Source of the DNA: an uncultured Bacteroidia bacterium
GTDB taxonomy: Bacteria > Bacteroidota > Bacteroidia > Bacteroidales > UBA932
Assembly: GCA_902761655.1 (NCBI GenBank)
Contig: CACWLD010000008.1
Coordinates: 1 to 47,580, forward strand
Direction: 5' to 3'
DNA length: 47,580 nucleotides
In this document: piece by piece, positions 9,001-17,396 of the stretch
Position numbering within the stretch: position 1 is the stretch's first letter
How the letters are laid out: each line of letters opens with the position of its first letter
Made by a program: the position numbers and the translations under genes
The notes under the pieces: generated by a model
Told to the model about the DNA's origin: nothing
The model's input: the letters and a program-made list of their open reading frames with translations, nothing else
Databases searched by the model: none

Positions 9001-9812
9001 CAAAGGCCGTGGATCCTTCACTTTCCGTTGACGTAAAGCAGGCCGCTTCCGTTCCTGGAACCGCTACCGTAAAGGTTACCGACTTCGTTACCTATGACAC
9101 CAACGAGTACGTGGTCAACTTTGGAACAAAGTCCGCAAGTGACGAGTTCAAGGCCCTTGGCAACCAGTGGAACTGGGTTCGCGAGGACAGGACCAACTGG
9201 TCTCTGGTAAGCAAGCCGGGATTCCTGACAATCACCGCCGGCCCCGGCGAGGTTACAGGAACCAGCAACAGCGCAAAGAACATTCTTCTGCAGAGCGCCA
9301 ACACAGATTGGACAATTGACACCAAGGTTGTATTCTCCGGAGCACCCGGAATGCCCGCACAGAATGCCGGTTTGATAGCATACCAGTGCGACGACAACTT
9401 TGTCAAGTTCACCTACGGAGCAGCTGCAATGGGCCGCGGCCGCGCGCCTATGGGCGGCGGAGCGGGCAGCCTGCAGCTGGTAGTTGAGGAGAACGGCAAC
9501 CAGAAGAGCGCCGCAAACCTCAGCCTTGCTGGAATCATTAAGGCAGACAACACTCTCTATATGAGACTGGTAAAGAAGGGTGACACATATACCGCATACT
9601 ACTCTGTAGATGGAAGGAAGTTCACCCAGTTTGCCCAGGCAAAGGCTACCCTCAAGGATATCCAGGCAGGTATCATTGCCTGCGAGGGCGCGCAGAATCC
9701 TGCTATGGCCAGGATGATGCCTCAGGGAGCTGCAGCTCCCGCGGCAGCACCGGCCGCGCCGTTCAGCGCTTCCTTCGACTACTTCAAGATTTCAAACACA
9801 AGTGCGAAGTAA
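6012..9812 (+). CDS. Large GH3 beta-xylosidase/beta-glucosidase with extra C-terminal domains
   Basis: A 1266-residue secreted GH3 enzyme with an N-terminal signal peptide. Order: GH3 N-terminal barrel (about 35-340) with the probable nucleophile Asp270 in GYVTGDCSAV; GH3 C domain beginning near 370 (AVLLKNTNQALPL); inside it a beta-rich insert (about 440-590) like the CBM6/PA14-type inserts of GH3 xylosidases; return of the GH3 C domain with TDEHTATEEADR and GYNGMGQG; a fibronectin III-like domain (about 755-865); a BIG2 domain (about 880-960); and a C-terminal concanavalin-like domain like the C2 module of GH43 xylosidases (about 1040-1260). That last module has Gly/Arg/Pro/Ala-rich inserts. 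Most GH3 enzymes stop after the fibronectin domain at 750-900 residues. It should release terminal xylose or glucose from plant glycans. It overlaps the next gene by 11 bases. Confidence 0.92.
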   Translation: MKCNIFRATKLLLATVVSVMLLSSSEPVPIYLNTSYSFEERAADLVSRLTLEEKQSLLGNNMAAVPRLGIKAYNVWSEALHGVLSGANAAAGIPGPSSFPNSVAIGSTWDPDLAQRMASAITDEARAIFQTGTKGLTFWSPVVEPVRDPRWGRTGESYGEDPFLAAQMARGFVRGFMGPDKTYLKAVPTAKHYFANNSEFDRHVSSSNMDSRDMREFYLYPYKTLIEQENLPSIMTSYNAVNGEPTTSSEYYVDVIARRTYGMKGYVTGDCSAVDDIFTGHYYVDTAEQAAAEGLYAGVDSDCGSIYQRYMISAYEQGLVSMAVVDRALVNMFTVRMRTGEFDPEEKVPYTKYPTTMINSPANQALSVELATKTAVLLKNTNQALPLQPKEIKTIALIGPQADDVELGPYSGRPEQTSMISPYAGIKDYFESRGIPVNINLVSGADTKSKSNLLYVAYFEVEKTDGSVHRYDATQYNACSEGVTVGSGMGEEEQVRTIDDGAWTAYNNVDLTDIENLTVGLNIPTEGGIVEARVSSPEGNLVATIEATRASGARVGGVYGASMPMKVKALKLGLNEPQTLYLVYKAPADAPIDDNTINAAKNADVAVVFVGTDEHTATEEADRLTLLLPGNQMDLIDAVAAANKKTIVVMQTLGCVEVDQFKDNPNIQGIIWTGYNGMGQGAAIAKVLFGDVNPGGKLNATWFKTVKDLPAITNYNLRGGNGVNGRTLWYFDKPVSYEFGYGLSYTTFAYSNFKISQNTITPQDKITVSVDVTNTGDYDGDEVVQVYMTTPDSPASLQRPIKRLKGFKRVTIARGQTKTVDIDIDCADLWFWDMDADKMTYDQGRYVFEVGSSSKDIRGTVTATMRGNLVPQLKVVVASAGVTVMKPGETAQAEYTAAMTDDSFYDVSKASVIWVSNNPKVAEVSSTGLVTAKSNGVATITARVSINGKTVSGSFPVKVMPNLNLASLTVAGKNVLKAGNNAYSYVQKAGAAPAVAAKAVDPSLSVDVKQAASVPGTATVKVTDFVTYDTNEYVVNFGTKSASDEFKALGNQWNWVREDRTNWSLVSKPGFLTITAGPGEVTGTSNSAKNILLQSANTDWTIDTKVVFSGAPGMPAQNAGLIAYQCDDNFVKFTYGAAAMGRGRAPMGGGAGSLQLVVEENGNQKSAANLSLAGIIKADNTLYMRLVKKGDTYTAYYSVDGRKFTQFAQAKATLKDIQAGIIACEGAQNPAMARMMPQGAAAPAAAPAAPFSASFDYFKISNTSAK

Positions 9813-10728
9813 GATATCAGTTGTAATTGCAATCCTGCTGTCCGGGCTTTTGTCCGGGCAGCAGATTTGCTTTGCATATAAGTCCGTGATACCGTACAAC
9901 GGGGTTTTCGCGGCGGTTGGGGAGCCAGGGCGCATAGATTTCTATTCGCCGGAAGGAGCCCTGTCCAGTTCCGTGGAGCTTCCATCAGGAATGGAGGTTA
10001 ACGACGTGTGCGTTTATGACGGCGCCCTTGTGGGAACCGCCAACGGCGCCATAGTCACTTACCGCAACGGAGAACTAGGCTTCCAGCCCTTGCAGGGGGA
10101 GGCATCCGCCCTCATCCCGTTCAAAGGCAAGCTGATGGTTGCCGTGAACGGGTCTGACGGAGTACGGATGCTCTGCTATGAAGGGCTTGGGACCCTTGTG
10201 GACGAGCTTCTGTTGCCGGTGGAGGGGAGGATGACCGCGCTTACGGCATCGGAGAACTATTGCTTTGGCGTCACATCGGAAGGCGAGATCCTCCGCAGCG
10301 GCGACGGCATTGAGTGGCTTATGCAGGAGTTCAACGCGGATTACGAGGGTTATTATCCCCCTATGGAGTTCATTGATGTCGAGGCCGGAATGGACAACGT
10401 TGCCATTGTGGGACGCACCCGGAACGGGGGAAGCGCAATGTTCCTGTCCAGTTACGGCATAGTGTGGAGCCCCCGCGAACTGTCATATTCCGGGACTTCG
10501 GGCAATTATATGCTTGAAGAGGAACCCCTTTCAATTATTTATGACCCACTTGCGGACCAATATGTCCTGCTTTGCACCTCAGGGGTAATGTTTTATGTTC
10601 CTGCCTGCGCGCACTGCAACAAACGGGAACAGATAAAGGCCAACGAACTGTATTCCCTGGCATTCACCCCCCAGGGAGAGTTCTTTGTAGTTGGCTCCGA
10701 CAGTTTCGCGGCTGTCGTTTCCAGATAG
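9802..10728 (+). CDS. Secreted beta-propeller-like protein of unknown function
   Basis: A 308-residue protein starting at a GTG inside the last codons of the GH3 gene (11-base overlap), which implies translational coupling. The N-terminus is a signal peptide (VVIAILLSGLLSGQQICFA). The rest consists of repeating beta strands such as SPEGALSSSVELPSG, DGALVGTANGAIVTYRNG and SGDGIEWLMQEF, which suggests a six- or seven-bladed propeller of the BNR/WD-like type. No catalytic residues are evident. Between a GH3 and a DUF2264 protein it may bind glycan or scaffold the enzymes, but this is inferred from position only. The gene ends 7 bases before the next ATG. Confidence 0.6.
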   Translation: MRSKISVVIAILLSGLLSGQQICFAYKSVIPYNGVFAAVGEPGRIDFYSPEGALSSSVELPSGMEVNDVCVYDGALVGTANGAIVTYRNGELGFQPLQGEASALIPFKGKLMVAVNGSDGVRMLCYEGLGTLVDELLLPVEGRMTALTASENYCFGVTSEGEILRSGDGIEWLMQEFNADYEGYYPPMEFIDVEAGMDNVAIVGRTRNGGSAMFLSSYGIVWSPRELSYSGTSGNYMLEEEPLSIIYDPLADQYVLLCTSGVMFYVPACAHCNKREQIKANELYSLAFTPQGEFFVVGSDSFAAVVSR

Positions 10729-10735
10729 ATTTGCT

Positions 10736-11941
10736 ATGTTCAGAAAATTCTTTGCAGCTTTGCTGATCCTGTGGGCTCCAGTGCTGAGCGCCCGGAATGA
10801 CAGGGAGTATTGGGTTGATGTTCTTGACCAGATTGCCCGCCCCGTTATAAGTAACCTGGCGGCAGGCACGCTCCGTGCCAATATGCCTTTTGAATCGCTC
10901 TCCTCTGACAAGGGGCGTATGGATGTCAGTCATCTTGAGGCTTTCGGCCGAACCGTTTGCGGCATTTCCGCCTGGCTGGAACTGGGCCCGGACAACACTC
11001 CGGAGGGTCAGCTCCGTGCAGAGTACATCAAGATGACCCGTGCGGCACTGGCTAATGCCACCAATCCTCAATCTCCTGATTATCTGACCTTTGACGGCCA
11101 TTCAGGAACACAGGCTCTGGTGGACGCGGCTTTTCTGGCGCAGGGACTCCTGCACGCTCCCACCCAGCTGTGGATGCTTCTGGACTCCGGGGTGAAGCAG
11201 AATGTGATTGCCTGCCTGAAACAGAGCCGCGAGATCCGTCCGTACGAGAGCAACTGGCTGCTCTTCGCATCCATTGTAGAAGCCGCCCTGCTTGAATTCA
11301 CCGGAGAGTACGACGCTCAGCGCCTCAATTACGGCGTTGACAAGTTTATGACAGGGGGCTGGTACAAGGGAGACGGCATTTACAGTGACGGAGCTGACGT
11401 CCATCTGGATTTCTACAATTCCCTGGTGATCCATCCAATGCTCACGGACATCCTCAAGATAATGCAGAAGCACGGTCTGGCGGAGCAGAGGGCAGTTGAC
11501 ACGCAGTTAAGGCGCGAGCAGAGGCTCAGCGCTGAACTTGAGCGTGTCATTTCGCCCGAAGGGACCTACCCTGCCGTGGGGCGTTCCATCACTTACCGCT
11601 TCGGCTCATTCCACGCACTTGCGCACACCGCCTGGATGAGCGCCCTGCCGCAGAAGATTTCCCCTGCGCAGGTACGCTGCGCCCTTACGGCAGTAATCAG
11701 CCGCCAGCTCTCAGTTCCGGGGAACTTCGATGCCGACGGCTGGCTTACAGTTGGCTTTGCAGGTCATCAGCTGCATATGTCCGAGGACTACATCAATACC
11801 GGAAGCCAGTATCTCTGCTGCGCTGTTTTCCTGCCCCTGGGCTTGCCTGCGTCAGATCCTTTCTGGAGCGCTCCTGACCAGGACTGGACCAACAAGAAGG
11901 CTTGGAGCGGGATTGACGTTGGAGCGGACAAGGCCCTTTAG
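10736..11941 (+). CDS. DUF2264 (GH154-like) protein
   Basis: A 401-residue secreted protein. The ATG at 10736 is preferred over the longer open frame because it starts a signal peptide (MFRKFFAALLILWAPVLSA). The body fits the DUF2264 family: YWVDVLDQIARPVISNLA, SHLEAFGRTVCGISAWLE, RPYESNWLLFASIVEAALL, GDGIYSDGADVHLDFYNSLV and SEDYINTGSQYLC. This is an alpha/alpha barrel family, members of which, as I recall, are placed in CAZy GH154 (beta-glucuronidase activity on arabinogalactan). With GH3 and a galactan-type GH43 next to it, removal of glucuronic acid caps is a reasonable inference. It converges on the DUF4861 gene with a 4-base overlap and no terminator between. Confidence 0.8.
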   Translation: MFRKFFAALLILWAPVLSARNDREYWVDVLDQIARPVISNLAAGTLRANMPFESLSSDKGRMDVSHLEAFGRTVCGISAWLELGPDNTPEGQLRAEYIKMTRAALANATNPQSPDYLTFDGHSGTQALVDAAFLAQGLLHAPTQLWMLLDSGVKQNVIACLKQSREIRPYESNWLLFASIVEAALLEFTGEYDAQRLNYGVDKFMTGGWYKGDGIYSDGADVHLDFYNSLVIHPMLTDILKIMQKHGLAEQRAVDTQLRREQRLSAELERVISPEGTYPAVGRSITYRFGSFHALAHTAWMSALPQKISPAQVRCALTAVISRQLSVPGNFDADGWLTVGFAGHQLHMSEDYINTGSQYLCCAVFLPLGLPASDPFWSAPDQDWTNKKAWSGIDVGADKAL

Positions 11942-12810
11942 TTTAACTTTTTGACAAGGTCGAACCAGTCTTCGGCCGTAGTAATGTCTCCTTTGGACCA
12001 GCAGGATCCAAAGTAATAGGTGAATGTGTCGCCGGATTTTACCTGGCGGTAGACCATTCCGTGGTCGTCACCGTGTGACAGTGCGCTGAAATCCGCATCC
12101 GGGACATATACTGCCACGCCAATCATTCCGTCTTCCTTCTCCTGGCTCTGGTCTGAGGCCTTCTCCCACAGTGCATACCTGTCATCCAGCATAAGTTCCT
12201 CCTGGATGGTATCGTCCGCAAGGTGGCGGAACACGCCTGCAGCAATGTATACAGGCTCGCCGTCGTCACCGCTGAAGTAGTAGGTGTCTTCTGACTTGCA
12301 GAAATAGCTGTCCGCGGTCACCGTTATCTTCTTGTCAAAGGAGATATTCAGGTCGCCTACGGTCCATTCCGGATAATGCAGGACAAACACTATCTTTTCC
12401 GGAGAGCTTTCCAGTATCTCCCAGCTGCGGTAGTTGGTAGCGGGGTACATTATCCTGTTCTCTATGATGAAGGCGGAACCGCCGCCGCCAAGGCTTCGGC
12501 CAACCTTGTAGCAGTCCTTGCCCTCGCCGTGGTCGTGGTGGTAGTAGTTGGGATCCACCTGAGCCTGGGCGTACCATTCATTGGCTACAAGACGTCCGGG
12601 CTTCTTTACCCAGATATCAATTCCCGGCGACGTGGGATTGCCCTCCAGGGCCTTTCCGTAGATGCGTCCGGCAATGAGGTTGTTCTCAAAGACAAAGTCG
12701 TCCGCGCGCTCAGGCACATAGCGCGCCATCACCTTTGGCTCCTGCGGCTTCTGGCCGCAGCAGCAAAGGCAAAACACGCTTGCAAGTATCAGTAAAGTCT
12801 TTTTCATCAT
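11938..12810 (-). CDS. DUF4861 lipoprotein
   Basis: A 290-residue lipoprotein (signal peptide ending LCCCGQ). It has the look of DUF4861 proteins, which recur in pectin, rhamnogalacturonan and ulvan loci: RYVPERADDFVFENNLIAGRIYG near the start, an HHDHGEGKDCYKVGRSLGGG stretch rich in possible metal ligands, and GVFRHLADD and TYYFGSCWSKGD near the end. The family's reaction is not established to my knowledge. It is the last gene of the uronate set and overlaps kduD by 4 bases (ATGA type), so a role in unsaturated-uronide use is likely. Confidence 0.75.
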   Translation of the reverse strand: MMKKTLLILASVFCLCCCGQKPQEPKVMARYVPERADDFVFENNLIAGRIYGKALEGNPTSPGIDIWVKKPGRLVANEWYAQAQVDPNYYHHDHGEGKDCYKVGRSLGGGGSAFIIENRIMYPATNYRSWEILESSPEKIVFVLHYPEWTVGDLNISFDKKITVTADSYFCKSEDTYYFSGDDGEPVYIAAGVFRHLADDTIQEELMLDDRYALWEKASDQSQEKEDGMIGVAVYVPDADFSALSHGDDHGMVYRQVKSGDTFTYYFGSCWSKGDITTAEDWFDLVKKLN

Positions 12811-13610
12811 TTTGGTTGTTTTCCTATATATGCCAGGATTCCGCCGTCAACGTAGAGGATGTGTCCGTTCACTGCGTCCGATGCGGCGGAGGCCAGGAAC
12901 ACGGCGGGGCCGCCGAGTTCCTCCGGCTCCAGCCATCGTCCCGCAGGGGTCTTTGCGCAGATGAAGCTGTCAAAGGGATGCCTGCTGCCGTCAGGCTGCC
13001 TTTCGCGAAGCGGGGCAGTCTGGGGCGTGGCTATGTATCCCGGGCCTATTGCGTTGCACTGGATGTTGTACTCTCCGTATTCGGAGCATATGTTGCGGGT
13101 GAGCATCTTGAGGCCGCCCTTGGCCGCGGCGTACGCGGAAACGGTCTCGCGTCCCAGTTCGGACATCATCGAGCAGATGTTTATGATTTTGCCAGCGCGC
13201 CTTTCCATCATTTCCGGGAGTACGGCCGAAGCCACGATATACGGGGCCACCAGGTCCACGTCTATCACCTGCTGGAACTCCTCCCTCTTCATCTGGTGCA
13301 TAGGGATTCGCTTGATGATTCCGGCGTTGTTCACAAGGATGTCTATCTGGCCAACCTCCGCGTGGATGCGCTCCACCAGTGCCTTGACGTCGTCTTCCTT
13401 GGTGACGTCGCATACATAGCCCTTGATATTGCTTATCCCGGCCGCCCTGTAGTTGGCAAGGCCGCGCTCCAGTGCTTCCTGGTTTATGTCGTTGAACACT
13501 ATGTACCTGGCTCCGGCCTCCACAAAAGCCTTGGCAATGTTGAATCCTATTCCATAGGAGCCGCCCGTAATCCAGGCGTTCTTTCCTTCAAGTGAAAACA
13601 GATTGGCCAT
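12807..13610 (-). CDS. kduD: 2-dehydro-3-deoxy-D-gluconate 5-dehydrogenase
   Basis: A short-chain dehydrogenase of 267 residues, cytosolic. It reduces 2,5-diketo-3-deoxygluconate (DKII) to 2-keto-3-deoxygluconate. The cofactor site is TGGSYGIG (about 16-23), NNAG is present, and the catalytic Ser with YAAAK forms the SDR triad. The C-terminal VNGHILYVDGG is typical. The context decides between KduD and gluconate 5-dehydrogenase: it is 2 bases downstream of kduI and inside a complete uronate operon. Confidence 0.9.
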   Translation of the reverse strand: MANLFSLEGKNAWITGGSYGIGFNIAKAFVEAGARYIVFNDINQEALERGLANYRAAGISNIKGYVCDVTKEDDVKALVERIHAEVGQIDILVNNAGIIKRIPMHQMKREEFQQVIDVDLVAPYIVASAVLPEMMERRAGKIINICSMMSELGRETVSAYAAAKGGLKMLTRNICSEYGEYNIQCNAIGPGYIATPQTAPLRERQPDGSRHPFDSFICAKTPAGRWLEPEELGGPAVFLASAASDAVNGHILYVDGGILAYIGKQPK

Positions 13611-13612
13611 AC

Positions 13613-14455
13613 TTATCTGAGATCAGTTGTTGCGCAGCCGTCCATATCGTTGTAGTCCAGGTTCTCTCCGCACATTGCCCAGATGAAGGTGTAGTTCTTA
13701 GTGGCGCAGGCGGCGTGGATGCTCCATTCAGGAGAAATCACGGCCTGCTCGTTCTTCATCCATATATGGCGGGTCTCGTCTGTGGTGCCCATAAAGTGGC
13801 AAACCGCCTGGTCGTTGTCCAGGTCAAAGTAGAAATAGACCTCCATACGGCGGTTGTGCGTGTGGGCTGGCATAGTGTTCCAGGTGCTGCCGGGCTTGAG
13901 TTCCGTCATACCCATCTGCAGCTGGCAGGAAGGCACCACTTCCTTAACCAGCATCCGGTTGATGATGCGGTGGTTGCTTTCCTCCAGGCTTCCCAGTTCC
14001 ATATGCACGGCGTTCTCCTTGGTGGTCAGATGGTCCGGATATTCTTTATGAGCTGTGGCTGAGCAGAACCAGTACTTGGCCGGCTTTGCCGGATCAAGGC
14101 TCCTGAAGAACACTTTCCTGTCTCCGCGGCCAATGTAAAGGGCCTCCTTGAACTGCATTTGCACCTCCTTCCCGTCAATCTCCACTACTCCGGGGCCTCC
14201 CACGTTAAAGACTCCCATCTCCCTGCGTGACAGGAAGAACTGGCTTCTGAGTATGTCTATGGGCTTCAGTTCAACTGCTTCGTTCACCGGCATTATGCCT
14301 CCCGCAATCATCCTGTCGTGCATACTGTACACTACATTCATTGTGTCAGGGCAGAAAACGGTCTCAATCAGATAGTTCCTGCGGAGTTCCGCAGTGGTGT
14401 AGCGCTTGACGTCGTCCGGGTGCGCCGCATATCGTATTTCGCTGTTTACTTTCAT
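13613..14455 (-). CDS. kduI: 5-keto-4-deoxyuronate isomerase
   Basis: A 280-residue cupin enzyme of usual length. It converts 5-keto-4-deoxyuronate (DKI) to DKII after GH88 or GH105 has released the unsaturated uronic acid. Marks are RRNYLIETVFCPD, GGIMPVNEAV, the zinc-site segment MPAHTHNRRMEVYFYFDL and SPEWSIHAACATKNYTFIW. The start codon overlaps the GH88 stop by 4 bases, which implies translational coupling. Confidence 0.96.
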   Translation of the reverse strand: MKVNSEIRYAAHPDDVKRYTTAELRRNYLIETVFCPDTMNVVYSMHDRMIAGGIMPVNEAVELKPIDILRSQFFLSRREMGVFNVGGPGVVEIDGKEVQMQFKEALYIGRGDRKVFFRSLDPAKPAKYWFCSATAHKEYPDHLTTKENAVHMELGSLEESNHRIINRMLVKEVVPSCQLQMGMTELKPGSTWNTMPAHTHNRRMEVYFYFDLDNDQAVCHFMGTTDETRHIWMKNEQAVISPEWSIHAACATKNYTFIWAMCGENLDYNDMDGCATTDLR

Positions 14456-15690
14456 CTTTTATTCAGTTTTCCGTATTTGACAATGGCTTCAAGGAAGTAG
14501 TAGTCCGCGTAGGTCAGGGGGACGTCAATCTCGCTGCCTCCGGGGATGTTGCCCACGGAATGCATCAGCAGGAAGTTGCCGTTTTCCCCTTCCGGGGCGA
14601 AGTACTCCGGAGACGCCAGCGTGCGTATCTGCAGTTCCGCTGTCTGCCTGTACTGCTTTGCGAGGCTTGCGTCTTCCGTCAGGGAAGAAAGGGTTACAAG
14701 GGCCGATGCCATTATGGCTCCCGCCGATGCGTCCCTGAGCACGGGATCGCCTTCCTTCCAATTGTAGCGCCTGGGATGCCCCGGCGCGTCCATAGGAAGC
14801 GCGTTGGGGGTTCCCGGGGCGTTGAAATCCCAGTATGGGATGCCGTCCTCCGGGAGCAGCGGTATCATAAAGGCCGCGATCTTCTGCGCCTGGTCAAGGT
14901 ATTTCTCAATATGAGTGCGCTCATACATCATAGTGTAACCGTAAAGGCCCCAGGCGTTTCCGCGGGACCAGGCGCTCTCGTGAGCGAATCCCTGTACGGT
15001 CTGCTTGTGATCCACCTCTCCTGTTTCCGGGATGTAGTCCACCAGGTGGTATGTGGAATAGTCCGGGCGGAAGTGGTTCTTGATGGTAGTGTTTGCGTGT
15101 GTGCAGGCAACGGTGATGTAAGAATCCCTTCCGAACAGCTGGGCGCAGTTCAGCAGGTGCTCCAGGTTCATCATATTGTCTATGATCACGGAGTAGTGGT
15201 ACCTGTTGTCATTCCAGCTCTTGATGCATCCGACGGTGGGATTGAAGCGGGCTGCAAGCTTGTTGGCGGATTCTTCCAGGATTGGAAGATAGGAAGGGTC
15301 TCCCGTCAGGCGGTAGGCGTTGCCGTAGCTGCAGTTCATCTGGAATCCCAGGTCGTGGTCGGTGGGGGTGCTGCAAAGGGTGGCGAGCTTCTTGGTGTTT
15401 TTCTCCGCCAGGGCCTTGATGTCCTGGTCTCCGGTGGCTTCATAAACATACCAGAGGCTTCCGGGGAAGAAGCCGCTGGTCCACCAGCGCATATCGGCAT
15501 TTATGCATTCGCCGTCCTGGTAGGAGCGGGGGAGGGTGTTGGCGTCCAGGCGGGCGTCCATTGCCTCCAGCTGCACCACAGCTGTCTTCATTACCCTGCG
15601 GGCAAGGCCTTTCATTGTCTCCTTGCACGAGCAAAGGCAGGCCATAGCGGCCAATGTTACAATGACTGTTCTCAAAAAACGGTATTTCAT
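14452..15690 (-). CDS. GH88 unsaturated glucuronyl hydrolase lipoprotein
   Basis: A 412-residue lipoprotein; the start at 15690 gives a compact signal peptide (lipobox CLCSC). A second ATG at 15696 is also possible. It cleaves delta-4,5-unsaturated uronic acid from oligosaccharides made by polysaccharide lyases. The GH88 alpha/alpha barrel shows DMRWWTSGFFPGSLWY, HDLGFQMNCSYGNAYRLT, IIDNMMNLEHLL (probable catalytic Asp), HESAWSRGNAWGLYGY and PYWDFNAPG. The lipoprotein signal places it in the periplasm or on the outer membrane, so the sugar must still cross the inner membrane; no transporter for it is in the window. It sits between eda and kduI in the same operon. Confidence 0.93.
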   Translation of the reverse strand: MKYRFLRTVIVTLAAMACLCSCKETMKGLARRVMKTAVVQLEAMDARLDANTLPRSYQDGECINADMRWWTSGFFPGSLWYVYEATGDQDIKALAEKNTKKLATLCSTPTDHDLGFQMNCSYGNAYRLTGDPSYLPILEESANKLAARFNPTVGCIKSWNDNRYHYSVIIDNMMNLEHLLNCAQLFGRDSYITVACTHANTTIKNHFRPDYSTYHLVDYIPETGEVDHKQTVQGFAHESAWSRGNAWGLYGYTMMYERTHIEKYLDQAQKIAAFMIPLLPEDGIPYWDFNAPGTPNALPMDAPGHPRRYNWKEGDPVLRDASAGAIMASALVTLSSLTEDASLAKQYRQTAELQIRTLASPEYFAPEGENGNFLLMHSVGNIPGGSEIDVPLTYADYYFLEAIVKYGKLNKR

Positions 15691-15695
15691 ATGCA

Positions 15696-16361
15696 TTATT
15701 GTTTGATTTCCGCGATAATGTCTATGGATTCCCTGCAAAGGGCGGTGATACGGGCCCAGTCTTTATTTGCCATAGCGTCTTTGGGGAAGAGGTTTCCGCC
15801 CATTCCCACGCACATAGCTCCGGCCTTGAACCAGCCCTGAAGGTTCTCCTTTTCCGGCTTTACCCCGCCTGTAACCATTACTTTGCTCCAAGGCATTGGG
15901 GCAAGCAGGGATTTCACGAACGCGGGACCCAGTACATCGCCCGGGAAAAGCTTGCAAATCTCGCAGCCGGCCTGCTGAGCATTCCAGACTTCAGTTACGG
16001 TTCCGCATCCAGGCATATATGGGATATCCTTTTCATTGCAGAGTGCCGCCACTTGAGGATTGAAAATAGGGCTTACAATGAATTGCGCTCCGTTGTCCAG
16101 GAAGTATTCAGCGGCACTGCGGTCCATTACGGTTCCCGCTCCCAAGATGAGATCCGGCAGATTGTCGGGGACGAATTCCGCCAGGCATTTGAACACCTCT
16201 TTGGCGCCCGGGCCCCTGTCTGCGAACTCGAACAGGCGTATACCGCCCTCAAAGCAAGCCTTAAGCACCGCCTTGGCGGTTTTCGGTTCCGGATTGTAAA
16301 AGACCGGAACCAGGCCTGTGCGCTCCATTGCGCTGAATATCTGATCTTTAGTGAATCCCAT
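15696..16361 (-). CDS. eda: KDPG/KHG aldolase
   Basis: A 221-residue class I aldolase that splits 2-keto-3-deoxy-6-phosphogluconate into pyruvate and glyceraldehyde 3-phosphate. The Schiff-base lysine lies in CKLFPGD and the catalytic Glu in RLFEFADRG. GAGTVMDRSAAEYFLDNGAQFIVSP is a family signature region. Three bases separate it from kdgK. Last step of the pathway encoded in this set. Confidence 0.95.
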   Translation of the reverse strand: MGFTKDQIFSAMERTGLVPVFYNPEPKTAKAVLKACFEGGIRLFEFADRGPGAKEVFKCLAEFVPDNLPDLILGAGTVMDRSAAEYFLDNGAQFIVSPIFNPQVAALCNEKDIPYMPGCGTVTEVWNAQQAGCEICKLFPGDVLGPAFVKSLLAPMPWSKVMVTGGVKPEKENLQGWFKAGAMCVGMGGNLFPKDAMANKDWARITALCRESIDIIAEIKQ

Positions 16362-16364
16362 AGC

Positions 16365-17396
16365 CTATCTGTTGACTCTTCCTGAACCGTCGCCCGCCAT
16401 AAGCGCTTCCACCTCTGCAACGCTCACGCGGTTGTAGTCTCCCCAAATAGTGTGCTTGAGGCACGATGCCGCAGCTGCGAATTCCAGCGCCCTGGCATCG
16501 CCCCCATAAGCAAGGAGCCCGTAGATGAGACCGCCCATAAAGGAATCTCCCGCCCCAACGCGATCCACTATGTGGGTTATGTCGTACCGCCTGCTGCACA
16601 GGAGTTCCTTGCCGTTGTACAGTACGCCGCCCCAGGTGTTGTGGCTGGCGTTGATGCTGCCCCTTAGGGTGATGGCCACCTTCTTTGCGGCCGGGAAGCG
16701 CTTGCAAAGCGCACGGCAGACCTCGACATATTTCTGCTGGTCCACGCTGCCGGAGGTGACGTCAACCCCCTTTGCCTTTATGCCGAAGACTTTGTCCGCG
16801 TCCTCCTCGTTGCCCAGGATAAGGTCGCAGTGCTCCACAAGGGCGGGCATCACCTCAGATGCGGCTTTGCCGTATTTCCAGAGGTTCTTGCGGTAGTTGA
16901 GGTCACAGGAGACTGTGAGCCCGGCCGCCTTGGCGGCCTTGACGGCCTCCAGACACACGTCCGCCGCTCCCTGGCTTATGGCCGGGGTTATCCCCGTCCA
17001 GTGGAACCAGTCCGCTCCGCTGAACACCTCCTTCCAGTCTATCATTCCCGGCTCAATCTCCGCTATCGCGGAGTTGGCACGGTCATAAATGACCTTGCTG
17101 GGGCGCGATACGGCGCCCGTTTCCAGGAAATAGACGCCCAGCCTGCTGCCGCCGCGGGCGCAGTGGTCCGTACGGACCCCAAGCGCGCCTAGCGAGGCCT
17201 CGCAGGCCCTGGCTATGTCATTGTCCGGGAAGCGTGTCACGAACTCCGCGTCCATCCCGTAATTGGCAAGGGATACGGCCACGTTGGCCTCTCCGCCGCC
17301 ATAACTCACGTCAAACTGCCCGGCCTGGCCAAACCGCAGGTTCTGCGGCGTGGACAGCCGGAGCATAATCTCTCCGAATGTTACAATCTTGGGCAT
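16365..17396 (-). CDS. kdgK: 2-keto-3-deoxygluconate kinase (PfkB family)
   Basis: A 343-residue ribokinase-type sugar kinase making KDPG from 2-keto-3-deoxygluconate. It shows the PfkB substrate segment GGGEANVAVSLANYG and the ATP/anion-hole motif DRVGAGDSF. The neighbouring eda gene fixes the substrate. Its first base is shared with the stop codon of nrdG, so it is probably translated from the nrdDG transcript. Confidence 0.94.
   Translation of the reverse strand: MPKIVTFGEIMLRLSTPQNLRFGQAGQFDVSYGGGEANVAVSLANYGMDAEFVTRFPDNDIARACEASLGALGVRTDHCARGGSRLGVYFLETGAVSRPSKVIYDRANSAIAEIEPGMIDWKEVFSGADWFHWTGITPAISQGAADVCLEAVKAAKAAGLTVSCDLNYRKNLWKYGKAASEVMPALVEHCDLILGNEEDADKVFGIKAKGVDVTSGSVDQQKYVEVCRALCKRFPAAKKVAITLRGSINASHNTWGGVLYNGKELLCSRRYDITHIVDRVGAGDSFMGGLIYGLLAYGGDARALEFAAAASCLKHTIWGDYNRVSVAEVEALMAGDGSGRVNR

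Noticed and set aside
14560..15840. 426-codon + strand open frame
   Set aside because: It is antisense to GH88 and eda, which have clear family motifs; the high G+C third positions keep the opposite strand open.
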